Below are positions 48,750 through 60,700 of a DNA stretch of 64,000 nucleotides, piece by piece. Where the stretch lies: the NCBI GenBank assembly GCA_947650285.1, contig CANTFL010001445.1, forward strand, positions 62,001 through 126,000, in the 5' to 3' direction. Below the pieces are notes generated by a model, which saw only the letters and a list, made by a program, of their open reading frames with translations, had not been told where the DNA came from and did not search any database. The position numbers and the translations under genes are program-made. The stretch comes from Hyaloperonospora brassicae (taxonomy: Eukaryota > Oomycota > Peronosporomycetes > Peronosporales > Peronosporaceae). Each line of letters opens with the position of its first letter. The first letter of the stretch is position 1.

Positions 48750-50960
48750 TCATTTAAACGCAAGTCGTAATATACCCCTTTTCCAGTAAAAAAAAGGAAA
48801 AATGCACCATTTAATAATGAAAAAATAAAAGAAGCAACGATATTAGGAAAATAATCAAATTGCCCCCAGATCATCAAAAATTACAAAAATAGGCTCCATT
48901 TCGTCACGAATTTATAAAAAGACGCCTCACTTCCGAGTATTACCCACTTAAGGTGGTACGCATGATACCACACGTCCTTGGTCATTTTTAGATTCCCATT
49001 TTACGGCCGTGATCACCCCTCCCTGTAAGGGAAGCCGCGGAGAGGGTATCGCCGCGTGCGTACTACGCTTGAACCCTTTAGTTGCGGGTGAAGACGTCAG
49101 ATATAAAAAAATTAAACGCGTCTCCAAATCGTAGTCCGCTGCCGTACTAACAGTCAGTTGTTGCTCATTTTGTTAACATTAGTGGTATTACTTTTCCTAA
49201 CGTTGTCTCAGTTGCAGATGTTTGTCGTGCTGTTGTTTATTTTGTTGCTCCTTCTGTTTCTGTTGTTGTTGCTCTGTTGCTACTTGTGATGTTGATACTG
49301 CTGTTGCTGCTCCTGTTGTTGTTGTAGAACCTGCGGCTGCTATTTTTGTGGTTTGACTTGCGGTATAGTATTTCCGTTCCTGCTTCTTAGTTAAAATACT
49401 TTGAAAAGCTTAATCATATCGATAGAATCCAATGAATATATCCTTCTTATTAAACTAATATTGAGAGTTTCTATGCCTGCTGACTTCTTTGTCTACAAAC
49501 GTATTTTAGGAAGTAAACGTTCGATTGTGCCTTACAGGTGTTCCCCAAAACATTTAAATTATTGAACGACAACGTGGCTAGATCAATGATAAAGTTTAGG
49601 AATTTGAATGTATATCTGTCATGTCGATCTTATTTACTTGGATTTAAAATAGATGGTGCATCTGAAATTGCCCAATGCTCAATTCATTAGACAATACAAA
49701 GACTTCATTTGTAGCAATATGAAAATCGGATATATAGCCGTATCATTGCTGATCTAGACATGTCAGTGCCAATGGAGAAATGACAGTGCTGATAAAGGAA
49801 TCCGACGTTACCTAAAAAAAATGACTATACATTACAATACAATAAGCTGGTCGTAGATGGCTATAAGAGGTTATATCAAGACATAAAATACGTCTAGTAT
49901 GGTCAAAGTGTTTAATTACGCAATCAAATTGGCATAGTTTTCCGCCACAGTAAGATATTTCTTTGACAATAATGCACTAAAAATGAAGTTGTTATATCTA
50001 AAGCGACCAAACCCATATATGGGACTAAAAGCTTTGGTTTACATACGTCATGCAGATTCTCCGTCGATACAAATTCAGCTCTATTGAATTGAATCTCGTT
50101 TTTTTATTTCGAAAGCACGCAACAATCAATTTCCCATCGACTAAAGTCTATAAGAAAGTACCATTTACCGATATTCTTGTTCGTAGTATTTATTATATGC
50201 GCGAATAGCTTCTCGAAAAGTGACACCAAATCGCTTAAATAATTTTTTCAGCGTATCAAGCTCAACCTTGTTACTTCAATTGCATAATGCCTCAACTTAG
50301 GATAGAATCAGACCATTTTGATCAGTATCACTTCCAATAAAATCCATATTTAATTTGTTGAGTGCGTTGACGCAGTTCATGTAGCTCAAAACAATCCCTT
50401 CGTTCATCTGCTTCAATCGAATCGTCACAGGATTCGCCCTTCGTCCAAAATTCATGGCCATCTCTCTAACTGCGAAGTTAAAAAGCAATTTTTTAGCTGT
50501 CGCGTATTGTTTAGACCCCTCTTTTGTAGATTCGGACACCTGGCAAGAGTGTGGTGAAAAACGTGTTGGTAAGCCGAACGTTTGAAATAACGCAAATTCT
50601 ACAACAAGAAGACAGTCATTTTGAGTACATTCGGCTTTTATCATCGTCTATCACTCTTTACGACGCATAATACACAGCTTGCATCATCGATTATATTCGA
50701 TGACGGCTTAAGTTATGTCGCTCTTACTCGAGTGGGCCCAGTTATTGTAAAAGCTGCAAGGTGGGTGCTATTCGTCGTAGCGTTCCATTACTTGTGTGGC
50801 CAACCCTACATACAATTTATGTATGTTTAGTAGTATCAAAGGTGCAGGGTTTCCTGTATAACACATTAACTGAGTATACTAGGACGTGGAGAATTATTTA
50901 ATTTCGTAATCATATGGAGCATATTATTTGATTAATTATTGTCCAAGGCATTTTTTTTGG
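48750..50960. mobile_element. Longer relative of the 4.3-5.1 kb element, with a transposase fragment
   Basis: The left part (about 48,880-49,560) is collinear with 4,340-4,960: AT-rich terminal motifs, a core with TTTTACGGCCGT and GGGAAGCCGCGG (about 48,998-49,040), CAGTCAGT, then a Ttg/Ctg triplet tract (49,201-49,326). The right terminus starts ACTAGGACGTGG at about 50,877, matching the right end of the short copy (ACTAGGACGTGGGGCATT). Between them lies a MULE-transposase fragment on the - strand. The outer edges are approximate and no target duplication was read. Confidence 0.6.
50297..50830 (-). pseudogene. N-terminal fragment of a MULE transposase
   Basis: The 115-codon frame 50,644-50,297 matches the N-terminal region of the transposase at 39.8 kb residue by residue (QNDC, FALFQTFGLPT, KQYATAK), then MNFGRR, SYMNCVNALNKLN and GSDTDQ. 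The homology continues upstream to about 50,830 at DNA level (GTTGGCCACACAAGTAATGG versus GTTGGCCACACATCAGCAC). No catalytic part follows towards 49.4 kb, so only the N-terminal part survives. It links the inverted-repeat family of this element to the Mutator superfamily. Confidence 0.75.
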
Positions 50961-53910
50961 TTTCTTGATTGAATATAGTATTTTTATATTTTCCTTTTCC
51001 AGACTTAATCTGGCTTATATTATCTAATGGTAGTCCAATTTGTTGATCTTCACCTTATATTTTATATTTACACGTATAAGGAGAGGCGACTGCTATAAGC
51101 GTCTTGTAAGTCTCTGGTCAATACTAATGTGAGTCTTGTACTCATTATCATGCCATACGTCTCATTTAGGCTTGGGACCAAAGTCCTGTTGCAGTCTTCA
51201 AGAATTCGATTTGAGATTAGACAGTAACTTTTCGCTACTTAACAACGTAATATGCTCCAAGGTGCACTTTCGACAAACGATGTGTATGCGCCACTTAGAT
51301 TAGATTTCTTCTTTGCCATAGACGACTTACTTCTTTTTCTCTCATTACCAGACTGAACACCTATGTGTCCGACACTTGGTTGTAGAAGCCAGACTCCCGC
51401 CACTTCATCTCAATCTCTTTAAATTTCGTGCATTCGTGATATCCGTTTGCCTTTTTGTCCGTTCCTTGTTAAGCTGCAGGAATATGTGCCCGTTGACACA
51501 TAGCCTTCTTCTCTACAACTAATTCATTCTTGTAGCAAATTACAACATATCTTCGACTTTAATCTACTCTATAAAAATCAAAATATGAATTCTCTTACAA
51601 TGCAAAAGTACAAAATCTCAAAGAATGAACGTTTGCCGAGCATGCTCCACCGGAGTCATAAGCGCACAATACCATCATTCACTTTTCATATTCAATGCCG
51701 TTTTTAATGACCTGTGATTCTTCTTTCAAATCTAACATCATACTTCGTATCGTGGAATATATTACAAGCAAGGTTTACCCGTTAAGTCGCGTATTTTGCT
51801 GAATGTGGATTTTAATTATCGTTTCTGTCCGTACGTACCCTGTTGATAAGACCGATGTGTTTTCGCGAGATTTTGGGAAGAAACTGGATGCAAAGGCAAG
51901 CTTTCAAATTCGAACTTACATAAAACTTCTTGATTTAGAGTACTTGATTCAGATTTAAAAATTCGCTCGCCGTTTCGGATGATTGTTGTTCCTACTTCCG
52001 GGTTCTATTGATTTTAACGGTGTATAAACCATCGTGTTGTCATTGATGTCGTGTATTAAGCTAATTTTTGGTGTTGCTGATGCATCGAAGCAATGACAAA
52101 AAGAGAGATAAGAATTTATTTTGCCTGTGCAACATCAATAGTAACGATATGCATGAAAGCAAATCTTAACTAATAGGTCGGATACAGCTAAGAAGTTCAT
52201 ATACCGTCAAAAAAAAGACGGTTTTATAATGGGACACGCTCTTACCAGATGTCTGATAAGACCTTGTGTAAACCAAACACAAGGCTACGTGCTCTCGACG
52301 TCACGTACACGTGGCGTGAGGAAGCGCGAGAAAGTAAACAAAACTCGGAAGCTCTGTTTGAGGGGAAAAAATAAAACTGTATTAATATAGTTATGTTCCT
52401 TTTGTAAATCATCTTTTGTCTATATTTAACTTTTTTAAACTACAATAACCTATGTGGGTTTCTTGCTCAACACACATTGCGCGTGTCTAGCAGTGATTGG
52501 TGGTTAATTTGTTTTATGTAGCGTCTACATCAACCAAGAGGTAAATCACCCCAGAACATTACCCTTGGGGTAACATTATGCCAGCATTACCTCTTCTCGA
52601 GTCATGTTTGGAAGAATGTTATCTGAATAGATAATATTCATAAATTGTCACTTTCATATCAATTTTATGTCACGATTTCACCCCGTCACAATTTTCATTT
52701 AGCTAGCCGTATCACAAGTGGATCGCATTCCAAGCGCAAAGTATTTCAACAATGCCGCACAAGTGCTCTACTCTACTTTGAGAGGACGGTTTATTCTTCC
52801 ATGAGTGCTGCCTTGGACTACACCGTACACACCATCGTGTCTTGAGTCCGAAAGGAGCTAGATCTTTAACCACGACACCTTCACGTGGTCCTTAATATGA
52901 CGTCCTTGCCTATGGTAAATCACATCGGGCGGGCGCCTAGCTCACGTATCTGCAATGTCACACCAAAAGGTATACCCTACTAAATATGCACGTGCAGACT
53001 GTTTTGATCATCAAAAGTCATCTTACCAGCTGCTGCAACTTATCGATATTCACCGACGTTTACATTTTGATAAGTACGGTTTTATTATTTTAGCTTGCCT
53101 CGCGACGCCGATTCCATCCTCTTCCGCGCAGAAACATGTGCGTTGTCAATATGCTAGCTACTTTTATGCGCTAGGGAAGGCGTAGGATACCTTACTACGC
53201 GACGGCATATCGTTTCTTCGGTTTTTCGATGCCACTAAAGTATGAGACTGATGTACTCTTACACATACATGTCCCCCATATCGAGCTTCAGGCACTTTCG
53301 GAGGTATTAATGCTTCGACAGGTCATTCCAGCCGAGATGCCGAATGCTCGGTACCGGGTTTCGCTAGTCGCCCCGGAAAAGTGCATGTCACACATTGCTT
53401 TATGACCTTTCTTAGGTCTCAAGAGGGATTGAGCGGCAATCGCTGTACTGCGACGGGTGGTGCTCACTCAAGGCACCAAGGGGCAAGTAGCATCTATCGA
53501 GCTTGCGCTCTAAGGATATGTACATTTCTTGAAAGTTACCATTTCTGACAGGTCGCTTAGGTTGGAGGACTAAGTGCACATCATATTCCAGGTATAAATT
53601 GACCCTAAGTCATTGGCTGTTTGATGACGACTTGACAGATGGGACAAAGAGATACGGTCGCTACATGTCCTCGCCGCATATCGTTCTTGCTTCAAGCGTC
53701 GAGCAATTGAGCTGGTCGCAATTGATCGCATGAGCAAATTACGTGTATGCGCGCGTGTGCGTGAGGTATAGACATAGAGGCAGACAGAAAGCAGCTGCGA
53801 GAAGTACGGCCCTTACCTTCCGCCTCCTCACGAGTAGTTTTGTCTTTCGAGCTTGAACAAAGGAATGGCTAAATGTACCTCCTCGTTGCCATCGCCCTTC
53901 CACAAGACAC
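50961..53910. other. Intergenic DNA; AT-rich, then more balanced from 52.2 kb
   Basis: No gene recognised. From about 52.2 kb G+C rises. The - strand near 53.4-53.2 kb has a run of protein-like sequence (VIKQCVTCTFPGRLAKPGT in one frame) that might be a decayed retroelement, but the match is too weak to call. Confidence 0.3.
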
Positions 53911-53966
53911 CTAATCGACGGGAAGGGTTAAACATCCCCAACTGAAGAAAACTACCTGTCCCCAAG

Positions 53967-54499
53967 TGCAACGGGGTTACACGTCGACTGGTAGTTGACA
54001 ATAGGTGTGGTACACACAAGGGATAAGATTCTCTTTAATGTAATATTAAAACACAAGTTTTAATTGTTGAAGACTGGTGTCTGTCAACCATTGAATACGA
54101 GATCTTTTGATAGGTTTACTTAGGACATAAGTGAGTAGGTTATTTACTTTGTTCTACGGTGTTCTTTTAGGTTAAAAGAAGAAATAAAATTCAGTTCCCA
54201 TTTTGATCAACAAAAGACACGTGCCTCTCTGAGGCGTCTTGCGATCGTAACTAAATATCAACGCCTTGTTAAGGCAGCTACTCCTTGTGCACTTAGTGCG
54301 TTTGATTCTTTGAATCGTTTGGTCCCCCTGGAACAGGGACCGTAAGCTCTTTAAGCTTGTTGACTCTTTGAGTCGGGTTCGTAGAATCAAAGTTGCTCGT
54401 AAGAGCTGTTGACTCTTTGAGTCGGGTGCGTAGAATCGAAGTTGCTCGTAAGATCGTTAAGTCTTCCTCTGATTAAAGGAGCTGTGTAGCTCCGCCACA
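53967..54499. mobile_element. Solo LTR (533 bp) inserted in the MULE terminal repeat
   Basis: The insert begins TGCAACGGGG, ends CCGCCACA, and so has the TG...CA ends of a retroviral-type LTR. It is flanked by the 5-bp direct duplication CCAAG (53,962-53,966 and 54,500-54,504), which occurs once at this place in copy 1. No internal retroelement genes are present, so it is a solo LTR left by recombination between two LTRs (general knowledge). It includes a tandem 48-bp repeat near its right end. A Copia or Gypsy origin cannot be told from the LTR alone. Confidence 0.85.
54359..54454. repeat. 48-bp tandem repeat inside the solo LTR
   Basis: Two units start at 54,359 and 54,407, each TGTTGACTCTTTGAGTCGGG followed by a segment with GTAGAATC and GTTGCTCGTAAGA. 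Each unit contains the short palindrome GACTCTTTGAGTC. Confidence 0.85.
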
Positions 54500-54716
54500 C
54501 CAAGTCTATCCCCAACTACACAAAGACATATAGTCAGTTATTTTTGGGTCGTAATTTGTGCTCGTCTTCACAGATGGCAAAACGACAGCGGTACATAGCA
54601 CCGAGTTCTACGCTAAGAGAGGCTCAAAGAACACAAATAAGCTTATAGGAAAACCACGACCCTGCCCGGGTCCCCGCCGTTTCGAAAGGAGGCGAACGAG
54701 CCCATAAAGCCGAGCC

Positions 54717-54956
54717 TTACATGCAATGTGTCACCTCTAGCCGCAATTGCATTCCTATGAATGTACGCGGACCTACGTAAATGAAACCATCGGAATAAGG
54801 TAGGACCGTGATCCGCCTGCGGCATACAAATTGAGGCTCTGACAAGTAGCTAATCATTTCTTCTGCAACTTCAGGGCGATATGTAAAAGTTGACGAGCTG
54901 TCCTGCGACTGAGCACACTTTCTGGCAACAAGATGTAAATGGTATTGGTTTTGCAT
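54717..54956 (-). CDS. Unidentified 79-codon frame inside MULE copy 2
   Basis: Identical in protein sequence to the frame at 33,985-34,224 of copy 1. No known motif; expression is not supported. Confidence 0.2.
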   Translation of the reverse strand: MQNQYHLHLVARKCAQSQDSSSTFTYRPEVAEEMISYLSEPQFVCRRRITVLPYSDGFIYVGPRTFIGMQLRLEVTHCM

Positions 54957-55709
54957 ACTAGTGCGTCACCTATGTCGTTGATGTACAGGGGTCAGTGGAC
55001 AACGCCAGGATCTAGAAGGAGCTCACAAGACAAGAATTAAAGGGAAGTGACAGACTGTTTTGCTCAGCATGACAGTCTTGTGATTCTTTTCCGACGCGCA
55101 CGTCGCTACAAACGATGACAGTATGCAGCTGCGATCTAATGTTGGGCATATCTGTATCGTGAATGGCAGGATGACTGGATGATCAGTGTGGATACGCCGT
55201 CGCTCTCAAGCTGCTGATAAGCCTACGTCATGAAGAGTGCTAGGTTATAAAGGTACGTAAGTGACTATGTTCTTTAAGTATTTTTATATACTCAAGCGCT
55301 CCGGGGTCAATGGTATGCAGTGGACTGGCGAATACGTCTACAACCAGCAGATGCTAAGGTAACGAAGCCACTGTTGTTACCGCATCTGTCTACTAATATC
55401 TAACGAATACTCGGCGCATGTAAATATGTATTACAGAGTCACTTATTCGTTGAACGAATTGTCCAGCCTCGAGCGTATATGGATACTGATAGCTCGAGCT
55501 TTAACAGACGAAGGCACTACGGTGCGCACTCAGTGAGCTGCAGCAACAACATGACGCGAGGTCCGGATCACGCGTGTCGATGCGAATGCATTTAAGATGT
55601 AAAATGAAATTAAACTTATGCCGAGATCAGCTACGTGCTCATATCTTGTCTCAGAACTTTAACCGCATCTCGTGCATGTAAACTTTCATTAAAAATTATT
55701 TAATGCTTG

Positions 55710-56081
55710 TTATGCGAAGTGCGTGATTACATGGTAGGTTAACGTGCCCGGTTTCGCTTTCCTATCTGAGTCCATACCAGCTATATTAGGTGTATCTGCA
55801 GTAATCGCTTGATCGGAGTCGAAAAAGTCTTGCACTTCACTCTCCAAATAGTTAGACTCGAAATAGCTGTCATTACCATGAGCAACATGCAATAAATTTT
55901 GACTCTGACCCAAGTTTCTGCCGTGCCCTTCAGAATCGCATCTGTCCTTCGCTCCAGTAGTGGCCACACATAGTATCGACTTTCTACATACATCCGACAC
56001 GTCAGGCCGCAAGTTGCCATCAACCTCGGACTGCTGACGATACGTATTCGAGCTGTCTTTGTCTAGCGGACGAATATCCAT
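55710..56081 (-). CDS. Unidentified acidic 123-codon frame inside MULE copy 2
   Basis: Identical in protein sequence to the frame at 34,978-35,349 of copy 1, including the open stretch upstream of the ATG. No known motif; a captured exon is possible but unproven. Confidence 0.3.
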   Translation of the reverse strand: MDIRPLDKDSSNTYRQQSEVDGNLRPDVSDVCRKSILCVATTGAKDRCDSEGHGRNLGQSQNLLHVAHGNDSYFESNYLESEVQDFFDSDQAITADTPNIAGMDSDRKAKPGTLTYHVITHFA

Positions 56082-56591
56082 CCATAAATCTGAATCCAGT
56101 AGATATGTAAGTCGCGATAGGATCGAATGAAGGTAAACAGTAAGCTTTGCAGCACGTACCTAGCTCAACCCTGCATGTCGTCAGTGCTGCACCTTTGACC
56201 GAACCTGTATTACGTCAGTGTAGCCCCTTGGCTCGTACTTGTCTTACGTCAGGTCAGCACCTTGGATCGAACTTGTCTCACGTCAGTGCCGTAGTTTAGC
56301 TCGTATTTCTTGGTGTTTGTTTCCAAACGCTAAGACGTAACGTTTAGCACTGGCGTGTGGGGGAGCCTTTATATATACATATTCATATGTAGATCTGTAT
56401 GTATATTAATATCATATATTTATATTGATCGCAAGACGCAAGGCTATGTACCGCTGTCGTTTTGCCATCTGTGAAGACGAGCACAAATTACGACCCAAAA
56501 ATAACTGATTATATGTCTTTGTGTAGTTGGGGATAGACTTGGGGACAGGTAGTCTTTCAGTTGGAGATGTTTAACCCGTCCCCTTATCGAC

Positions 56592-57710
56592 GTTGTTAGT
56601 CTAGCCGCTGGTCCCATGGATATCTCGCTTGTGTCAGTTGAAGCGCCAAGGAGGCGACATTGCTGTGCACACATCGCCCACTGATAGCGCGCTCGGAGCG
56701 ATGTGGGAACTGGGTTGTCACCTATTTGACGCTTGAATCAAACAAGCTAAGAAAAGCTCTACTACACGACGCTCGAGATGGCGGCGTGCTGGAAAAAATG
56801 CGACGTCGTCGGCACGAACAAGCTGAATCGGTCATGCGCCTCAGCAATGGGGCTGACATAATCAGACTGTTGACTTCAGCAATAGGGGTGACACATCAGG
56901 CTGTTGCCTGCTAAGATGTACTGTCGTTTCGCGTTATCCTGTGGTCTGCCTTGTCATATGTGCTGCAGCTGCGCTCGATAATCGCCAACGTCTACCCGGC
57001 AAAGACACACGAGTAGTGTATCTGTGGCTGTAGGTGATTTGAAATAGACTTGACAATGTCACGGTCGACAGATCGCCCGACTGAAGTAAAAAATGCACTT
57101 ATCAGCATCCAGTGCAACCCAAACCAGGAGGTACAAGCTTCAACAAAATGTAGCCAAATGTTGTCATCTCAAACAATACAATAGTCACATGTGTTTACCG
57201 TCATCGCGTTCTTGACACGCTTCACACCCTACCTAGTTATCACCATCTCGGCAAGCTACGAGCTCGTGTAGCCACTGCGCATCGTCCGGTCCTTACGCAA
57301 TAGCCATATTTTCATGCCCAAAACCTCCATCGCAAGGTTTTCGCCCTGTAATCCGAAAGCTTGACCCGGTGCAAACATGGCTACTCACATCCCAGCTTGG
57401 GCGCCTGGTGCACACGATGCATTTCGCTTCTCTAAAACTGCATACAGCATCGCCTCTGCGTGGGCTGAGGCGATGCTTTCGTAAACCACTGCAGTGACAG
57501 ACAACTTTCCCAAATACCACTATCATCGCTCAGCCGCCAGTCCACACCAAACGTCGACGGGGCTCTGCCGTACGCGCTAAATGGATCAACTCCGATCCAA
57601 CTATTTTGGCACGCGCCATGGCTCTGAAGCAATTTAGTCTCCAGATTATCTATCCCATACGCTGAAACTGTACTGGCACACGCCTTGCACTGAGTAGTTC
57701 AATCTCCAAG
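56592..57710. other. Intergenic region between MULE copy 2 and the J-domain gene
   Basis: G+C is balanced, unlike the central desert. A + strand frame at 56,660-56,914 (84 codons) is unrecognised. The 3' UTR of the J-domain gene should lie at the right edge. A perfect 10-bp stem with a 10-nt loop is at 57,447-57,476 (GCATCGCCTC / GAGGCGATGC). Confidence 0.35.
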
Positions 57711-60700
57711 CTATCCAAGTCCGTGCACGCTATCAACGTCCCCGAGCAAGATTTTGTACGACTGCGTTGCAGCCACAAAAGCATCCACGCGCTCGCCAGA
57801 GCTACCCACTCCAACACGTCGGCCAGCTTCGGCAACGGTAGATTCCAACGAGACTGAGGTATCCGATGCCTTGTCAGGATGCAACTTGAGGGCGAGCTTG
57901 CGGTATTGTCGCTTTATCTGCTGAACGGGAGCGTCGCGTGGCAAGCCCAGCACGCCATGGAAGTCACGACGCTCCCACATCATCTGTATCCGGTCTGGTT
58001 GCCACAACTGCTCGCCATCCAAGCAACCTGAGCCTGACGCTAAACCCATGCGCTTCGCGAACGTTGAGCGAACTAGCTTCATGCGCACGCGAGCCGCACG
58101 AAACAGGTCTTCCTGCTCGTTTTTGTCCAACGGCGCCGGACGCCATGTACGATATTGCCCGCGCTGATCGAATGGGCCAAGGCCGAAGGCACCGTCGATG
58201 CCGTAGTCAAAAGTTGGCAAGGGGCCGAGCCTACCGTGCAGATAGCGTGAAGGAACTGCGCCGCACGTAGATGACAGATCAGTGGAATCTCCACGATCTG
58301 AAGCCGACTTGCTGTTGTCATGAATGGTATCCATGAGCACGTTCGTATCGCGATGTTGTGCTGCCCTGATATCACCGCGGAAAAGTTGCTGGTTCGGACA
58401 GGATGCCGATGATGACGTGTCAGCCCGAGTATTGTTGCGAGAGATATTGAAGCCGGGCAAGCAATGTGTGGCACTGGGGATCGCATTAGCGGTTACAGAA
58501 GCAGCAATTGAGGATCCATCTGTTAGCATGGTGACCGAGCCGGTCAACAAGCACATACAGTGATCATCACAGCGATAACATTGTTGACATGAAGACAGCA
58601 TACCACAGTAGTGACCCTCAATACCTGCTGACGCGTTGCTCTTCCATTTGCAGGCTTCATTGGACTCAACGACATCCAGTATGTACGCCATTGTTTTTTG
58701 CACAGATGAAAGTCTGGCTGAGCAGCACATGCGGCATCCGCAACTCACACACACGCAATGAAGGCAGCAGCCGCAACATCCTGTGCAGCGCCGCCGTAGA
58801 TCACGGCACCCTGAACATCCCATTCGTAGTGGCGGACAGCCTTCAGAACGCTGGTCACGACTGCCGCCAATACTGCGCACAGACATCACCCGCGATGATG
58901 AGACTTTCGGCCGCACAAGAGAAGGCAGGAAACCGGCATTCGATGCTGCCAATGCTTTTGCGACGCGAACTGATTCGCTTCGACGACTTCTACTACCTGA
59001 AGTGCTTTTTAAAGCGCGAGTGCTCACTTTCTTCGATCCGCGCACGTGCCGCCTGTTGGACGTCCGAGTGGTCATGCCTTCCCTTCGAGCCGGGCTTAAA
59101 CGCTTTTCGGGTCGAGCAGGTTTTGTCGCGGACCTTAGCTGCTTCTTTTTGACTGGCGTCATGAGCGTCTCACCAACTTCCTCGTTTCCCATAAGCTTGC
59201 CCAGTGCGTACATGCAAGACGCAGCCAGCCCCTTGCATTCTTCAAAAAGTGCCTTCTTATTTCTATCGAGCAAAGAAGGGCGTAACGATACACATGGTCT
59301 ATTCCTGCTCTCACCGTCAATTTCGCGCAGCAACTGCTCCTTTGCTAACGTGATTTCATGTCGAAGCTTTTTCACTTCGATAACGTCAGGGGCGTCCTTG
59401 TCAGGATCGTAAACGTTTGTCCAGTCAATACCAATCGATGCTGCAGCATTGGCGCCGTCTTCCGCAATGAGTTTATCTTGTGCCTGACTTCCAGTGCCCG
59501 CAAGCAATGCCATATCTGCATCCCTTCGGTCCAGGCTCGCATCTTTTGTTGCTAGTGGTAGGTAGAATTCGTTATATTTCGTATAGTGCCGCGCCCATTG
59601 ACTCTTCACGAGCTTTTTCTGAATCGCAAATTGCTTAGCCAGCTCGCGTGTCAACGCGTTAAAATCCTTTACATGTGTACGCCACGGCCCAGCACGCCCG
59701 AGCTCGTTCATTGAATCTCTAGTGCGTGCCAACGACTCTTCCAGTTCACACCGAGCTTTTTCCACACTCCGCGAGGTCATCATACATTGTTTTGCATCCT
59801 CGCGCGAAAATGGACGATTTTGGACCGCGTCGCGCATACTCGCAGGTGTCGATTGCAATAGTGCTGCTTCGTCTTCGTCGCGTAGACTGAGCGAGATGTT
59901 AGCACCTGTAGGCATAGAGCCGTAAGAGAGAGATCCAGAGCTACGACAGTATTCGCCGTTGACTGCGCTTCCTTCATGCTGATCTAGTGCTAATTCCCCC
60001 GGATGCTTACAATCGACGAAATCGTCCTGGGTTGTGTACAAGAGCGCCTTATTGTGCCAAATATACAAGGCATCCTGAAGGCACGTAAACTTATCATACG
60101 ATCGATCATCCACTTCATCAACACCGCCTGGATTGAACCACGCACATGAATGCTCAAAAAAGAGCACCCACCATTTGTGAAGCTGCAACTTCGTGTTTTC
60201 GGCGACCACATGTGCCGTCACAGACGTCAAAAGGTTTACATGCGCGATGATGCGCTCACGACGAAGACTGGCATAATTTGCGCGATCCTTTTGACAAGTA
60301 GGTATTTTTTCTTTCAGCGTGGCCACTAGTGCTTTTATTGCCGCATCCAGGTCCCGCGCATACGTTGTGAGTCTCAACAATAGATTTCTTAAAAAGTAAC
60401 TGTTGCCAGGATGTACTTGCTCGCTCACCGTAGCAGATGTCACACCATGGACCAAAGGATTGCAAGGGTCTATCTTGCGAAGGTATTCCGGCACGTCGTT
60501 CTTGCTCTTCCATTGTAACACATGGTTCACAACTTCGGGACAGTGCTCGATGGTTTCGCGCACTAATGAAATAGGCAGTGAATCGAATAAACTGGACTCA
60601 ATTGCAGAAGACCGAATCGGGCGCAGAATGTACGTGAACAGATCAGACTTCAACGTATCTTCACCCAAAATGTCATCAAAAATAACGTCGTTCTTGCGTC

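Larger units (their letters stand above)
53920..56582. mobile_element. Non-autonomous MULE, copy 2, interrupted by a solo LTR
   Basis: Without the LTR and its duplication the element is 2,125 bp and nearly identical to copy 1 in the same orientation. From the LTR to the right end the offset to copy 1 is a constant 20,732 bp. The ends read GGGAAGGGTTAAACATCCCC (left) and GGGACGGGTTAAACATCTCC (right, reverse complement). The flanks CTAATCGAC (53,911-53,919) and CTTATCGAC (56,583-56,591) form a 9-bp duplication with one mismatch. The two internal - strand frames (54,717-54,956 and 55,710-56,081) translate identically to those in copy 1. The left TIR is split by the LTR at 53,967-54,499. Confidence 0.9.

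Noticed and set aside
53200..53450. A retroelement integrase zinc-binding region on the - strand.
   Set aside because: Only a C-x-x-C with loose surrounding resemblance was seen; no second motif and no LTR pair support it.
56444..56674. A 76-codon - strand frame across the right TIR of MULE copy 2.
   Set aside because: It joins flanking DNA to the TIR by chance; the TIR part is the same peptide that appears at the other MULE ends.
57447..57476. A perfect 10-bp hairpin as a bacterial-type terminator.
   Set aside because: The genome is eukaryotic, there is no U-tract, and it is 235 bp past the stop of the nearest gene.
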